From: Anaerolineales bacterium
GTDB lineage: Bacteria; Chloroflexota; Anaerolineae; Anaerolineales; Villigracilaceae
DNA: 44,383 bases
Direction of reading: 5' to 3'
NCBI GenBank assembly: GCA_021462845.1
Contig: JAJTXU010000009.1
Coordinates: forward strand, 1-44,383
The notes under the pieces are model-generated. The model did not search any database, was not told where the DNA came from, and saw nothing but the letters and a program-made list of their open reading frames with translations. Numbering within the stretch: the stretch's first letter is position 1; each line of letters opens with the position of its first letter. Of this stretch, positions 24,677 through 32,945 are shown piece after piece. The position numbers and the translations under genes are program-made.

Positions 24677-27484
24677 TTACTTTTTTCGAGACTTCTTGGC
24701 GGCAGATTTTTTCTTTGCGGTCTTCTTCGCGGTGACAACTTTCTTCTGCGGACGATACTTCAACGCCGCGTGCGCCGCCGCAAGGCGCGCGATTGGCACG
24801 CGGAACGGAGAACACGAAACGTAGTTGTTGCCGATGATGTGGCACCACTCGATGGAACTCGGGTCGCCGCCATGCTCGCCGCAGATGCCCACTTCGAGAT
24901 TCGGGCGCGTTGTCCGCCCTTCGGCGATTGCCCAATCCATCAGTTTGCCCACGCCTCCGCGATCCAGCGACTGGAACGGATTCACCTCGAGGATGCCCTG
25001 TTCCTGATACGTGATGAGGAAGTTTCGCTCGGCGTCGTCGCGCGAGTAACCGTAGGTCATTTGCGTGAGGTCGTTCGTGCCGAACGAGAAGAACTCGGCG
25101 TGTGTGGCAACTTCCGCCGCAGTGACAGCCGCGCGAGGGATTTCGATCATCGTGCCGAATTTGTAATCGAACTTTACTTTCTTTTCATCCGTCACGGCTT
25201 TGGCGATGCGCTCGAGTCGCGGCTGGATCCATTCAAGTTCTTTCACCGTTCCCGTGAGCGGGATCATCACTTCGGGCTTCACTTTGATTCCGCGCTTCGT
25301 GCAATCTGCCGCGGCTTCGAAAATAGCGCGCACTTGCATCTCCACGATCTCAGGCATCGAGATGCTGAGGCGAACGCCGCGCAAACCCATCATCGGATTT
25401 GATTCGTGCAGTCGCTTGATGGCGGCGAGCAGGTCTTCTTTTTCTTTCAGCCCAGCCGTCTCGTTCTTTACGCGCATCGTGACGACTTCTTCGAGAAGTT
25501 TTTCCTCATCGGGCATAAATTCATGAAGCGGCGGGTCAATCAAGCGAATGATGACCGGGTAACCGTCCATCGCTTCGAAGAGACCGTCAAAGTCTTTGCG
25601 TTGATAGGGGAGCAGTTTATTCAACGCGGCTGTGCGTCCCTCGCTCGTGCCCGAGAGGATCATCTCCTGCACGATGGGCAAGCGCTCAGGCTCGAAGAAC
25701 ATATGCTCCGTGCGGCAGAGACCGATTCCCACCGCGCCATACGAGCGGGCGCGTTGCGCGTCTTTCGGATAATCGGCGTTTGCCCACACTTGCAATCCGC
25801 GCGTGGGGTAGCCGGGAGCTTTCGCTTCGCGCACATCTTTCCGCGCGGAGATTTCATCCGCCCATTTGAGCAGGGTGAGCAATTCGGTCTGTTCTTCAAG
25901 CGATGGCGAGGTGGTCGGGATTTTCCCGATGAACACTTTGCCTGTCGTGCCGTCCACCGAAACCCATTCGCCTTCTTTGACGAGGGTTTCACCGACGGTC
26001 ATCTGTCGTTTTTCAAGATTGATCTTGATCGCCGATGCGCCGACCACGCATGGGATTCCGAATTGACGCGCCACCACCGCCGCGTGAGATGTTGCTCCGC
26101 CCTCGCTGGTGAGCACGCCCTTTGAGGCGATCATGCCGTGCACGTCATCTGGCTTGGTGAACGGACGCACCATGATCGTGTCTTGCTTTTCATCCTTCGC
26201 CATCTTCTCGGCGGTATCCGCGTCGAAATAGATTTGTCCAACTGCCGCGCCGGGCGAGGCGTTCACGCCTTTGGCAAAGAACTTGCCGGACTTCTCGGCG
26301 GCATCCATCGCGGCGTGATCGAACTGCGGGTGGAGGAGTGAATCCACATTGTCCGGTGTGACGCGCTGGATCGCTTGCTCTTTCGTGATCAAGCCTTCCT
26401 TCGCCATATCCACCGCAATCTTCACAGCCGATTTCGCCGTGCGCTTGCCGTTGCGCGTTTGGAGCATCCACAACTTTCCGCGCTCGATGGTGAATTCGAC
26501 GTCTTGCATATCCTTGTAATGCTTTTCGAGACGCGCGGTGATCGCCATGAATTCTTTATAGGCTTTCGGCATCTGGTCGTGCAAATGCTCGATCGGGTCG
26601 GCGTTGCGGATGCCCGCCACCACGTCTTCGCCCTGCGCGTTGATGAGATATTCGCCCATCATTTTCTTGTCGCCGGTGGATGGGTTGCGCGTGAACGCCA
26701 CGCCTGTGGCTGAGTCGTCGCCCATGTTGCCGAAGACCATCGTCACGATGTTGACCGCGGTGCCGAGATCGTCCGGGATGTTGGTGGCGCGGCGATAATC
26801 AATGGCGCGTTTGCCCATCCACGATTCGAACACGGCTTTGATGGCGAACTCCATTTGCTTGTACACATCCTGCGGGAAATCGAAACCGACTTGTTGTTTG
26901 AAGACCCCTTTGAAGACCGCGACCAATTCCTTCCAATCTTCGGCGGTCATTTCAGTATCAGATTTGTAGCCCTTCTTCGCTTTATGTTCCGCCATCGGAT
27001 GTTCGAAATGCTCGTCGTCGAGGTTGAACACGGTCGCGCCAAACATCTCGATCAGGCGGCGATACGAATCCCACGCAAAGCGCGGATTGTTCGTGAGTTT
27101 GACCATCCCTTCCACTACTTCATCGTTCAAGCCGATGTTGAGGATGGTGTTCATCATGCCCGGCATCGAGAATTTCGCGCCCGAACGGCACGAAACCAAC
27201 AGCGGATTTTTCGGGTCGCCGAATTTTTTGCCCGCGCGTTTCTCGGTCACTTTCATCGCGTCGAGCGCTTGCTTCCACATCCCCGCCGGGAAAGCCCCGC
27301 GCTGGCGAAACCAGTTACACGCTTCCGTTGTGACCGTGAAGCCCGGCGGCACCGGCACCCCGGCGCGCGTCATGTCGAATAATCCCGCGCCTTTTCCTCC
27401 AAGCAGGGCGCGTACATCCTCCCACGATCCCGCATATTTTTCGGCTTTCGCCACTTCATCGAATAGATATACCCAGGTTGTCAT
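24677..27484 (-). CDS. ppdK: Pyruvate, phosphate dikinase with Lys/Ala-rich C-terminal tail
   Basis: This 935-residue enzyme interconverts pyruvate plus ATP and phosphate with phosphoenolpyruvate, AMP and diphosphate. The ATP-grasp domain starts with LLGGKGAGLFDMTRAGVPVP, the phosphohistidine is His467 in GGATSHAAVVARQFG, and the C-terminal PEP domain has GTNDLTQMTYG and the catalytic Cys of GICGEHGGDP. The length exceeds the usual 870-900 because of a tail of about 25 residues dominated by Lys and Ala (AKKTAKKKSAAKKSRKK). It acts in the same metabolic stretch as the enolase encoded nearby, in glycolysis or gluconeogenesis. Confidence 0.97.
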   Translation of the reverse strand: MTTWVYLFDEVAKAEKYAGSWEDVRALLGGKGAGLFDMTRAGVPVPPGFTVTTEACNWFRQRGAFPAGMWKQALDAMKVTEKRAGKKFGDPKNPLLVSCRSGAKFSMPGMMNTILNIGLNDEVVEGMVKLTNNPRFAWDSYRRLIEMFGATVFNLDDEHFEHPMAEHKAKKGYKSDTEMTAEDWKELVAVFKGVFKQQVGFDFPQDVYKQMEFAIKAVFESWMGKRAIDYRRATNIPDDLGTAVNIVTMVFGNMGDDSATGVAFTRNPSTGDKKMMGEYLINAQGEDVVAGIRNADPIEHLHDQMPKAYKEFMAITARLEKHYKDMQDVEFTIERGKLWMLQTRNGKRTAKSAVKIAVDMAKEGLITKEQAIQRVTPDNVDSLLHPQFDHAAMDAAEKSGKFFAKGVNASPGAAVGQIYFDADTAEKMAKDEKQDTIMVRPFTKPDDVHGMIASKGVLTSEGGATSHAAVVARQFGIPCVVGASAIKINLEKRQMTVGETLVKEGEWVSVDGTTGKVFIGKIPTTSPSLEEQTELLTLLKWADEISARKDVREAKAPGYPTRGLQVWANADYPKDAQRARSYGAVGIGLCRTEHMFFEPERLPIVQEMILSGTSEGRTAALNKLLPYQRKDFDGLFEAMDGYPVIIRLIDPPLHEFMPDEEKLLEEVVTMRVKNETAGLKEKEDLLAAIKRLHESNPMMGLRGVRLSISMPEIVEMQVRAIFEAAADCTKRGIKVKPEVMIPLTGTVKELEWIQPRLERIAKAVTDEKKVKFDYKFGTMIEIPRAAVTAAEVATHAEFFSFGTNDLTQMTYGYSRDDAERNFLITYQEQGILEVNPFQSLDRGGVGKLMDWAIAEGRTTRPNLEVGICGEHGGDPSSIEWCHIIGNNYVSCSPFRVPIARLAAAHAALKYRPQKKVVTAKKTAKKKSAAKKSRKK

Positions 27485-27618
27485 TCATTCCTCCAATATT
27501 TTTCTAAATCGGACACAGTTTACCACGAACGAAATAGAACAAAAGTAATGCGTGCCGCCGCCGTTTGACACATCCAACTGATAGCCCATTGCAAAGTGCC
27601 AACTCTGCCATTCTTCGA

Positions 27619-27624
27619 TATAAT
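27619..27624 (+). promoter_or_regulatory. -10 element of the receiver gene
   Basis: A consensus TATAAT ends 20 bases before the ATG at 27645. No convincing -35 was found. Confidence 0.5.
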
Positions 27625-27644
27625 GGGAACTGACTGGACATACT

Positions 27645-28067
27645 ATGCCGATAAAAATCCTTGTAATCGACGATGATACCGCCGTCACGGACCTGTTGTC
27701 ACTTTTGCTAAAATCGCAGGGCTTTGATGTGGCGGCTACAAACAATAGCAACGACGGATTGAATTTTATCCGCGAGAACCAACCCGATCTGGTGGTGCTC
27801 GATCTAATGATGCCGGAGATAGATGGGTGGGAGGTCTGCAAATCGGTGCGTTCCTTTAGCCAGGTGCCGATCATTATTCTCTCCGCGCTGAACGACCCCT
27901 CGATGATCGCCAGCGTGCTGGATGCCGGCGCGGACGATTACCTCACCAAGCCCACGCCCAGCCGCGTCCTTGTGGCGCATATCAACCGATTGATCAAGCG
28001 TAACGGAACAAACGGCTCGCTCGGACATAACTCGATGGGGCAAGCTCCGCAAATGGCGGCATCCTAA
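27645..28067 (+). CDS. Stand-alone response regulator receiver protein
   Basis: This 140-residue single-domain receiver has all phosphorylation residues: the acidic cluster IDDD at residues 8-11, phospho-acceptor Asp53 in VVLDLMMP, Ser80 in ILSA and Lys102 in YLTKP. After the receiver there are only about 25 residues of polar tail and no output domain. It could relay phosphate or bind a partner. No histidine kinase gene lies nearby. It contrasts with the degenerate receiver at 2796-3452. Confidence 0.93.
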   Translation: MPIKILVIDDDTAVTDLLSLLLKSQGFDVAATNNSNDGLNFIRENQPDLVVLDLMMPEIDGWEVCKSVRSFSQVPIIILSALNDPSMIASVLDAGADDYLTKPTPSRVLVAHINRLIKRNGTNGSLGHNSMGQAPQMAAS

Positions 28068-28101
28068 CCCGCCTCGCTCCCCAGTGGACGCCTGACACAG
28101 T

Positions 28102-28133
28102 CATCCCCAGCCTTCTCCGCCGGGGATGCTTTG
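28102..28133 (+). terminator. Probable terminator of the receiver gene
   Basis: CATCCCC and GGGGATG form a 7-bp stem around a 12-base loop, followed by CTTTGTTT. Confidence 0.6.
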
Positions 28134-28138
28134 TTTAA

Positions 28139-28203
28139 GTACCGCAAAGTTCACTTTGCGCTTACTTGTTGCAAACATACTCGTACTGTGATCGTTGCGG
28201 CAC
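28139..28203. repeat. CCGCAA/TTGCGG dispersed repeat, second full copy
   Basis: It runs from GTACCGCAA to TTGCGGCAC (inverted ends) and includes the hairpin CGCAAAG-ttca-CTTTGCG. It is related to 24580-24648 and to the half copy at 9393-9417. Confidence 0.75.
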
Positions 28204-28211
28204 AAATTGCT

Positions 28212-28976
28212 TTACGCCAACCGCTTCAACGCCTCCGCCGTTTCTTTCACCGCCTCCATCATCGGCAAATGACCCACTCCCTTCAACTCCACAAAATGCG
28301 CAGAGGGCAAAGCAGATTTCATCTCACGCGCGCGATCCACAGCCACCAACGAATCCGCGTCACCATGAATGACCACAACAGGGATGTTGAGATTCGCCAG
28401 CATTGACGATGTGTCCATGCGCTCTGCCATCGCTTTCAACGCGCCGATGAACGCGACGGGTTGTTGTCGTTGCATGATAGCGGTCACCGCGTTTTGATAT
28501 TCCTCGCTCGGCGAGAATTTAGGTTTCATCGTTTCGACTACGCCGCCGATGCCTTTTTCCGCCACCTCCGCCGCAGACCTATATCGTCCTTCCTTGCGGT
28601 CTGGCGGATCGACGAGCGTCTGTGTCGAGACAAGTCCCAGCCCGCTGACCCGTTCGGGGTACAGTTTTGTGAATGCCAATGCAAGATACCCTCCCATCGA
28701 ATGACCCGCGATCGCGGCTTTTTGTATTCCAAGATGCTCGAGCAAACCAGCAATGTCCGACGCGAAATCATCCAGCGTGTATTGCGACTCCACCGTGGAC
28801 GAATCTCCGAACCCGCGCAAGTCTGGCATGATGAGGTCGAACGTCCCTTCCAGTTGCGGCGCGACGAAGTCCCATGTGTGATGGTCGAGCGGGTATCCAT
28901 GCAACAGCACAAGCGATGTCCCTCTGCCGCGGCGTTCGTACGCGAGTTCAATTCCGTTGACGTTTGTTTTTTGCAT
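28212..28976 (-). CDS. Alpha/beta hydrolase
   Basis: This 254-residue serine hydrolase is of the common esterase/haloperoxidase-like shape. It has LLHGYPLDHHTWDF for the oxyanion hole, nucleophile Ser in AGHSMGGY, Asp in IHGDADSLV and His in KGVGHLPMMEA. No signal peptide is seen. The start at 28976 is chosen because AAGGAGA lies 6 bases upstream; the open frame extends 13 codons further without conserved sequence. The substrate is unknown. Confidence 0.9.
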   Translation of the reverse strand: MQKTNVNGIELAYERRGRGTSLVLLHGYPLDHHTWDFVAPQLEGTFDLIMPDLRGFGDSSTVESQYTLDDFASDIAGLLEHLGIQKAAIAGHSMGGYLALAFTKLYPERVSGLGLVSTQTLVDPPDRKEGRYRSAAEVAEKGIGGVVETMKPKFSPSEEYQNAVTAIMQRQQPVAFIGALKAMAERMDTSSMLANLNIPVVVIHGDADSLVAVDRAREMKSALPSAHFVELKGVGHLPMMEAVKETAEALKRLA

Positions 28977-29118
28977 TTTTTCTCCTTGCCTTTCCATGAA
29001 AAAAGCCTTTCTCAAAGGTCTCTGTGGACTCTGTGACAGAGGAAGAGTCGCTTATGCAAGAGGTTAAATAACGAATACTCGGTGAAGAGACCCAAGGCAT
29101 AACCCCCAGACTATGAAG

Positions 29119-29502
29119 TTATCCCACTTCGGGACGCGGCGGGTAGTTCGGCGACTCGCGGCGGAATTCGTAGTTTTCCATCACGGCTTCAATGATGCGT
29201 TTCTGCTCGTCGGTGACAAGTTCGAACTCAAACCCGATGTTGAAAAATTCAGGGCTGAGGTCTTGCTGACACCATGCCACGCGGACCGGCAAAGCCATGC
29301 GCGTGGCAGAGACATTCGGCAATTCGGGCAGTTGGATCGAGGCGGTCAATTTTGTATCCAGCGACATTGGCTCGTCGCCGATCACCATTGCCCCCAACAG
29401 GTTCAAGTCGCCGAGGTAGCCGATCAGCCTGCCTTCGTACAGATCGAAGACCTGCGAATACGACATCAAATTCTTGCGGGGTTGTTTGCGTCTGTCTTGC
29501 AT
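29119..29502 (-). CDS. PilZ domain protein
   Basis: This 127-residue protein has an N-terminal RRKQPR box and, about 25 residues later, DLNLLGAMV. These match the RxxxR and (D/N)xSxxG motifs with which PilZ domains bind cyclic di-GMP, except that the Ser is Asn here. Binding is therefore likely but not certain. The rest is a beta barrel with a C-terminal helix. No diguanylate cyclase is encoded in this window. Its output partner is unknown. Confidence 0.82.
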   Translation of the reverse strand: MQDRRKQPRKNLMSYSQVFDLYEGRLIGYLGDLNLLGAMVIGDEPMSLDTKLTASIQLPELPNVSATRMALPVRVAWCQQDLSPEFFNIGFEFELVTDEQKRIIEAVMENYEFRRESPNYPPRPEVG

Positions 29503-29566
29503 GGGGGTAGTGTACTTGAACAGCCCTCAATTTTCTATTGCACTCGCGTCTTAAAATTCCGCGCAA

Positions 29567-29625
29567 AACCGTCCCGCAGGTTTCAGAGCGGGTTGTTTCA
29601 CTTCTCGAAAACCTGCGGGACGGTT
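29567..29625. repeat. Perfect 17-bp inverted repeat upstream of the PIG-L gene
   Basis: AACCGTCCCGCAGGTTT (29567-29583) and its exact inverse (29609-29625) flank a 25-base loop. The right arm ends at the first base of the -10 hexamer TAAAAT of the next gene. Confidence 0.85.
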
Positions 29626-29636
29626 AAAATTGAATC

Positions 29637-30374
29637 ATGCGATGGATATACCTTTCCCCTCACCTCGACGACGCCGTCTTTTCTGCGGGCGGGTTGATCT
29701 ACGAACAAACTCAAGCGGGCATCCCTGTTGAAATTTGGACGTTCATGTGCGGCGACCCGCGCCTCACCGAATATTCTCAATTCGCGCAAAGGCTCCACGC
29801 CATTTGGGGATTTTCCTCCGCCGAAGAGACCGTCCGCAAGCGGCGCGAGGAGGACAAAGCCGCCGCATCCATCGTTGGCTCGAAAGCCGTTCACTTCGAT
29901 TTTTTGGATTGCATTTATCGCCGCGACAAAAATGGGGACTGGCTCTATCCCTCTGAAATCTTCGGCGCGATTCACCCAGCGGATGCGGACTACCCCGCGC
30001 AGATCGCCGCCGCCATCTCCGCCCGCCTCAACCCCGACGATGTGCTGGTTTGCCAACTTGGGCTTGGCTCGCACGTTGACCATGTTCTCGTGCGGCAAGC
30101 CGCGGAACTTTTGGGCAGACCCCTCCGTTATGACATTGACGTTCCATACTGGTGCTATAAACCACATGAACTGGAGGCGAAAGCGGCTGGGATGGTCGAG
30201 GAAACTGTCAGGATAACTGAAACCAGCCTGCCCCGTTGGGTTGAGGCGTCGGTCTGTTATAAATCCCAACTTCCCTCGTTGGGAGAGCGCTTCGATAGCC
30301 CCGAAACTGTGACCGAATCCATCCGAAATTACTGGGCAGAGCGGCAGGGAATCCGTTTATTGCAACTTGATTAG
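29637..30374 (+). CDS. PIG-L family deacetylase
   Basis: This 245-residue zinc-dependent deacetylase belongs to the LmbE/PIG-L family, whose members remove acetyl groups from N-acetylglucosamine-type conjugates. The metal and catalytic motif is SPHLDDA with His9, Asp11 and Asp12; the third ligand lies in GSHVDHV (His146/His149). No signal peptide is present. The ATG has no Shine-Dalgarno sequence, and TAAAAT (29625-29630) ends 6 bases upstream, so the transcript may be leaderless. The substrate is not deducible. Confidence 0.9.
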   Translation: MRWIYLSPHLDDAVFSAGGLIYEQTQAGIPVEIWTFMCGDPRLTEYSQFAQRLHAIWGFSSAEETVRKRREEDKAAASIVGSKAVHFDFLDCIYRRDKNGDWLYPSEIFGAIHPADADYPAQIAAAISARLNPDDVLVCQLGLGSHVDHVLVRQAAELLGRPLRYDIDVPYWCYKPHELEAKAAGMVEETVRITETSLPRWVEASVCYKSQLPSLGERFDSPETVTESIRNYWAERQGIRLLQLD

Positions 30375-30389
30375 ACGGTTACAAAGTTC

Positions 30390-30418
30390 TTGTCCTTGCT
30401 CAAAAACCATGATATAGT
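30390..30418 (+). promoter_or_regulatory. Promoter of greA
   Basis: TTGTCC (30390-30395) and TATAGT (30413-30418) are separated by 17 bases. The transcript would have a leader of about 85 bases carrying a perfect hairpin at 30464-30486. Confidence 0.75.
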
Positions 30419-30463
30419 ATGCCCGCTTTTTGGGAAATACCAACCTAATCGGCTCTCCCTTGC

Positions 30464-30486
30464 TTTGTCCCGCGATGCGGGACAAA
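30464..30486 (+). promoter_or_regulatory. Hairpin in the greA 5' leader
   Basis: A perfect 10-bp stem TTTGTCCCGC / GCGGGACAAA has loop GAT and ends 23 bases before the greA start. With A/T-rich flanks it could act as an attenuator, but it lacks a long T run. Confidence 0.5.
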
Positions 30487-30509
30487 ATTCATAATAGCAG
30501 GAAGTAAAG

Positions 30510-30980
30510 ATGCCTAACAACAATTTTTTGACTAAAGAAGGTTACCAAAAGCTTCAAGACGAATTGGATTATTTGCGAACCGCCAAACGGCAGGAAGTCG
30601 CCAATCGTCTGCACGAAGCCATGGAAGGCGGGGAACTCATTGAAAATGCCGAATACGAAGCCGCCAAGAACGAGCAGGCTTTCGTGGAAGGGCGCATTCA
30701 GGAACTCGACTTGTTGCTTGCCACCGCGAAGATCATCGAGGATAACGGCAAGAAAAAAGGCGACGTGGTTCACCTCGGTTCGAAAGTGACCATCAAAGAG
30801 GGCAACTTCGAGGCGGAGACGTTCGCCATCGTGGGCGCGGCGGAAGCCAACCCGCGCGAGGGCAAGATCTCGAACGAGTCGCCCATTGGGAAAGCCATCT
30901 TGAATCGCAAGGTGGGCGATACGGTTAAAGTCGAGACGCCCGGCGGCACATATAATGTTAAAATCCTGAAAGTCGGATAG
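30510..30980 (+). CDS. greA: Transcription elongation factor GreA
   Basis: This 156-residue factor rescues backtracked RNA polymerase by stimulating transcript cleavage. An N-terminal coiled coil (residues 1-75) carries the family block LTKEGYQKLQDELDYL and the acidic tip after GGELIENAEYEAAKNEQ. The C-terminal FKBP-like domain includes SNESPIGKAILNRKVGD. Length and motifs are standard. CAGGAAG lies upstream of the ATG. A promoter, a leader hairpin and a terminator frame it as a single-gene unit. Confidence 0.97.
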   Translation: MPNNNFLTKEGYQKLQDELDYLRTAKRQEVANRLHEAMEGGELIENAEYEAAKNEQAFVEGRIQELDLLLATAKIIEDNGKKKGDVVHLGSKVTIKEGNFEAETFAIVGAAEANPREGKISNESPIGKAILNRKVGDTVKVETPGGTYNVKILKVG

Positions 30981-30996
30981 ACTCAGGAGCGACGAT

Positions 30997-31030
30997 AACA
31001 GCCCCGCCTCTGCGCGGGGTTGTGTTTTTT
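30997..31030 (+). terminator. Terminator of greA
   Basis: AACAGCCCCGC and GCGGGGTTGT form a stem with one bulge, followed by TTTTTTT. Confidence 0.8.
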
Positions 31031-31036
31031 TGCGGG

Positions 31037-31096
31037 CAAGTAGATATGGAAACAGGTAGACATGGAGACACGTAGACAAGTAGACAGGTATACACG
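31037..31096 (+). repeat. Degenerate octamer tandem array (consensus CANGTAGA)
   Basis: Seven to eight consecutive 8-base units such as CAAGTAGA, CAGGTAGA, CATGGAGA, CACGTAGA and CAGGTATA are seen. The same unit family occurs inside priA at 41599-41638. Confidence 0.75.
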
Positions 31097-31304
31097 GTTG
31101 CAACTACGTTCGTTGATAAGATCGTGGTCTCATGAAAAAAGATTAGCGAGAATTGCGCTAATCCGCGACTCCCCTGACATGCTCAGGTTAAACGATGCGA
31201 ATGAAGCCCAATAGAATTCGTGTAATTCGCTCGTTCGCGGCATTCGCGTTAAGAACTTTCCGATCTTGCGCAAGCCAGGCAGGTATACAGACATGCGCTT
31301 GCCT

Positions 31305-31336
31305 TGTGTACCTGTCTACCTGTATACTTGTGTACA
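31305..31336 (-). repeat. Octamer array in opposite orientation
   Basis: Four 8-base units TGTGTACC, TGTCTACC, TGTATACT and TGTGTACA are the reverse complement of the CANGTAGA family seen at 31037-31096. Confidence 0.65.
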
Positions 31337-31365
31337 TCCTCCGTTTTTAACTCTTTGGTGAAATT

Positions 31366-32883
31366 ATGACCGATTACACTCAACTCGAAAAAGTCCGTTT
31401 GCAGAAACTTGAGGAACTTCGCGCCGAGGGCGTGGAGCCGTTCCCCACGCGCGCCAAACGGACACATCTCAGCGCGGAGGCAATCGCTGAATTTGAATCG
31501 GCTGAGAAGGAAAACAAAGAAGTCAAAGCGACTCTCGCGGGTCGCATCCGCGCGATGCGGACGATGGGGAAGATTTCGTTTGCGCACATCGAAGACGGCG
31601 CAGGCAAAGCGCAATTGTTTTTCCGCGCCAACGAAGTGGGCAAAGAGCGGCTCGATCTTTTCAATAAGATGTTCGACCTTGGCGATTTCATTCAAGCGGA
31701 AGGGGTGATGTTCCGCACGAAAAGCGGGGAGGTGACGCTTCACGTCCACGACTTTCACCTGCTTGCCAAGTCGGTGAGCCCACTGCCCGCCGCGAAGGAC
31801 GAGACGCTCGAAGATGGGACCGTCGTCCGCCACGCCGCGCTGGAGCATCCCGAACTACGCGCGCGTCAGCGGTATGCTGATTTGGCGGTGAATCCCGATG
31901 TCCGCGAGACGTTTCGCAAACGCGCGGGGATCATTAAGTCATTGCGCGAGTTTTTGGATGGCAAAGGTTTCCTCGAAGTGGAGACTCCCATCCTCCAGCC
32001 GTTGTACGGCGGAGCGGCGGCGCGTCCGTTTGTTACGCATCACAACGAACTCGAACAGGATATGTATTTGCGAATTTCGTTCGAGTTGTATTTGAAGAGA
32101 CTGCTCGTCGGCAATCTCGAAAAAGTCTACGAGATCGGGCGGGACTTCCGCAACGAGGGCGTCTCATTCAAGCACAATCCCGAATTCACGCAACTCGAAT
32201 TCTATTGGGCATACGCGGACTATTTGCAAGTGATGGAACTGACCGAGCAGATGGTTTCGTTCACTGCTCAGCAAGTTTTAGGTACGATGAAGATCAAGTA
32301 CAAAGAAAATGAGATTGACCTGACCCCGCCGTGGAAGCGACTCGAAATGCGCGAGGGGATCAAGCAGACCAGCGGCATTGATATTGCCGAATACACTTCT
32401 GCCGAAGAGTTGCACAAGGCGATTCGCGCCAAGCACCCGAACAAAACTCCCGACCCGAAAGCGACGCGCGGCAAGTTGATAGACTTCCTGCTCAGCGAGT
32501 TTCTCGAGCCGACGCTGATCCAGCCGACGTTCTTGTACAACTATCCGCGCGATATTTCTCCGCTGGCGAAATCCATTCCGAATGACGCGCTGACGGTCGA
32601 GCGATTCGAAGGCTACGTGGCTGGCTTTGAATTGTGCAACGCCTTCACCGAGTTGAACGATCCGCTCGACCAGGAATCTCGCTTCCTCGAAATGGGACGC
32701 GATTACGCCGAGGGCGACGATGAAAAGCATCCGCTCGATGAGGATTATCTCCGCGCGATGCGCTACGGCATGCCTCCCAACGGCGGATTTGGCATGGGCG
32801 TGGATCGCCTCGCCATGCTGTTGCTCGATAAACATTCCATCCGCGAGGTGTTGTTGTTCCCCGCGTTGCGGAAAGAAGAATAA
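31366..32883 (+). CDS. lysS: Lysine--tRNA ligase, class II
   Basis: This 505-residue enzyme charges tRNA-Lys. The N-terminal anticodon-binding OB domain covers about residues 55-165. The class II core includes motif 1 near FLEVETPILQPLYGGAAARP, motif 2 in YEIGRDFRNEGVSFKHNPEF, and motif 3 in GGFGMGVDRLAMLLLDK. Length and order are standard for bacterial LysRS. An 18-bp palindrome follows the stop. Confidence 0.97.
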   Translation: MTDYTQLEKVRLQKLEELRAEGVEPFPTRAKRTHLSAEAIAEFESAEKENKEVKATLAGRIRAMRTMGKISFAHIEDGAGKAQLFFRANEVGKERLDLFNKMFDLGDFIQAEGVMFRTKSGEVTLHVHDFHLLAKSVSPLPAAKDETLEDGTVVRHAALEHPELRARQRYADLAVNPDVRETFRKRAGIIKSLREFLDGKGFLEVETPILQPLYGGAAARPFVTHHNELEQDMYLRISFELYLKRLLVGNLEKVYEIGRDFRNEGVSFKHNPEFTQLEFYWAYADYLQVMELTEQMVSFTAQQVLGTMKIKYKENEIDLTPPWKRLEMREGIKQTSGIDIAEYTSAEELHKAIRAKHPNKTPDPKATRGKLIDFLLSEFLEPTLIQPTFLYNYPRDISPLAKSIPNDALTVERFEGYVAGFELCNAFTELNDPLDQESRFLEMGRDYAEGDDEKHPLDEDYLRAMRYGMPPNGGFGMGVDRLAMLLLDKHSIREVLLFPALRKEE

Positions 32884-32889
32884 TTGTGC

Positions 32890-32928
32890 AATATCCTTGC
32901 GAAGGTTCAAAACCTTCGCAAGGATATT
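32890..32928. repeat. Perfect 18-bp stem-loop after lysS
   Basis: AATATCCTTGCGAAGGTT pairs exactly with its inverse around loop CAA. It lies 6 bases after the lysS stop and just before the ribosome binding site of the next gene. There is no T tail, so it is not a typical terminator. Confidence 0.85.
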
Positions 32929-32945
32929 ATGAAATGGAGATTGTC

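Larger units (their letters stand above)
30981..31365. other. greA-lysS spacer with inverted octamer arrays
   Basis: There is no gene. It contains the greA terminator, an octamer array (31037-31096), a hairpin GATTAGCG-agaattg-CGCTAATC (31141-31163) and a second octamer array in opposite orientation (31305-31336). Confidence 0.7.

Noticed and set aside
24350-25402. Plus-strand open frame of 350 codons antisense to ppdK
   Set aside because: It starts inside the secreted hydrolase gene and runs antisense to the PPDK C-terminal domain; the composition is typical of a shadow frame in high-G+C DNA.
27565-27624. TTGACA at 27565 as the -35 of the receiver gene
   Set aside because: The distance to TATAAT at 27619 is far too long (48 bases) for one promoter.
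31037-31336. Repeat arrays considered as a CRISPR
   Set aside because: Units are 8 bases and contiguous without unique spacers, and no cas genes are present.
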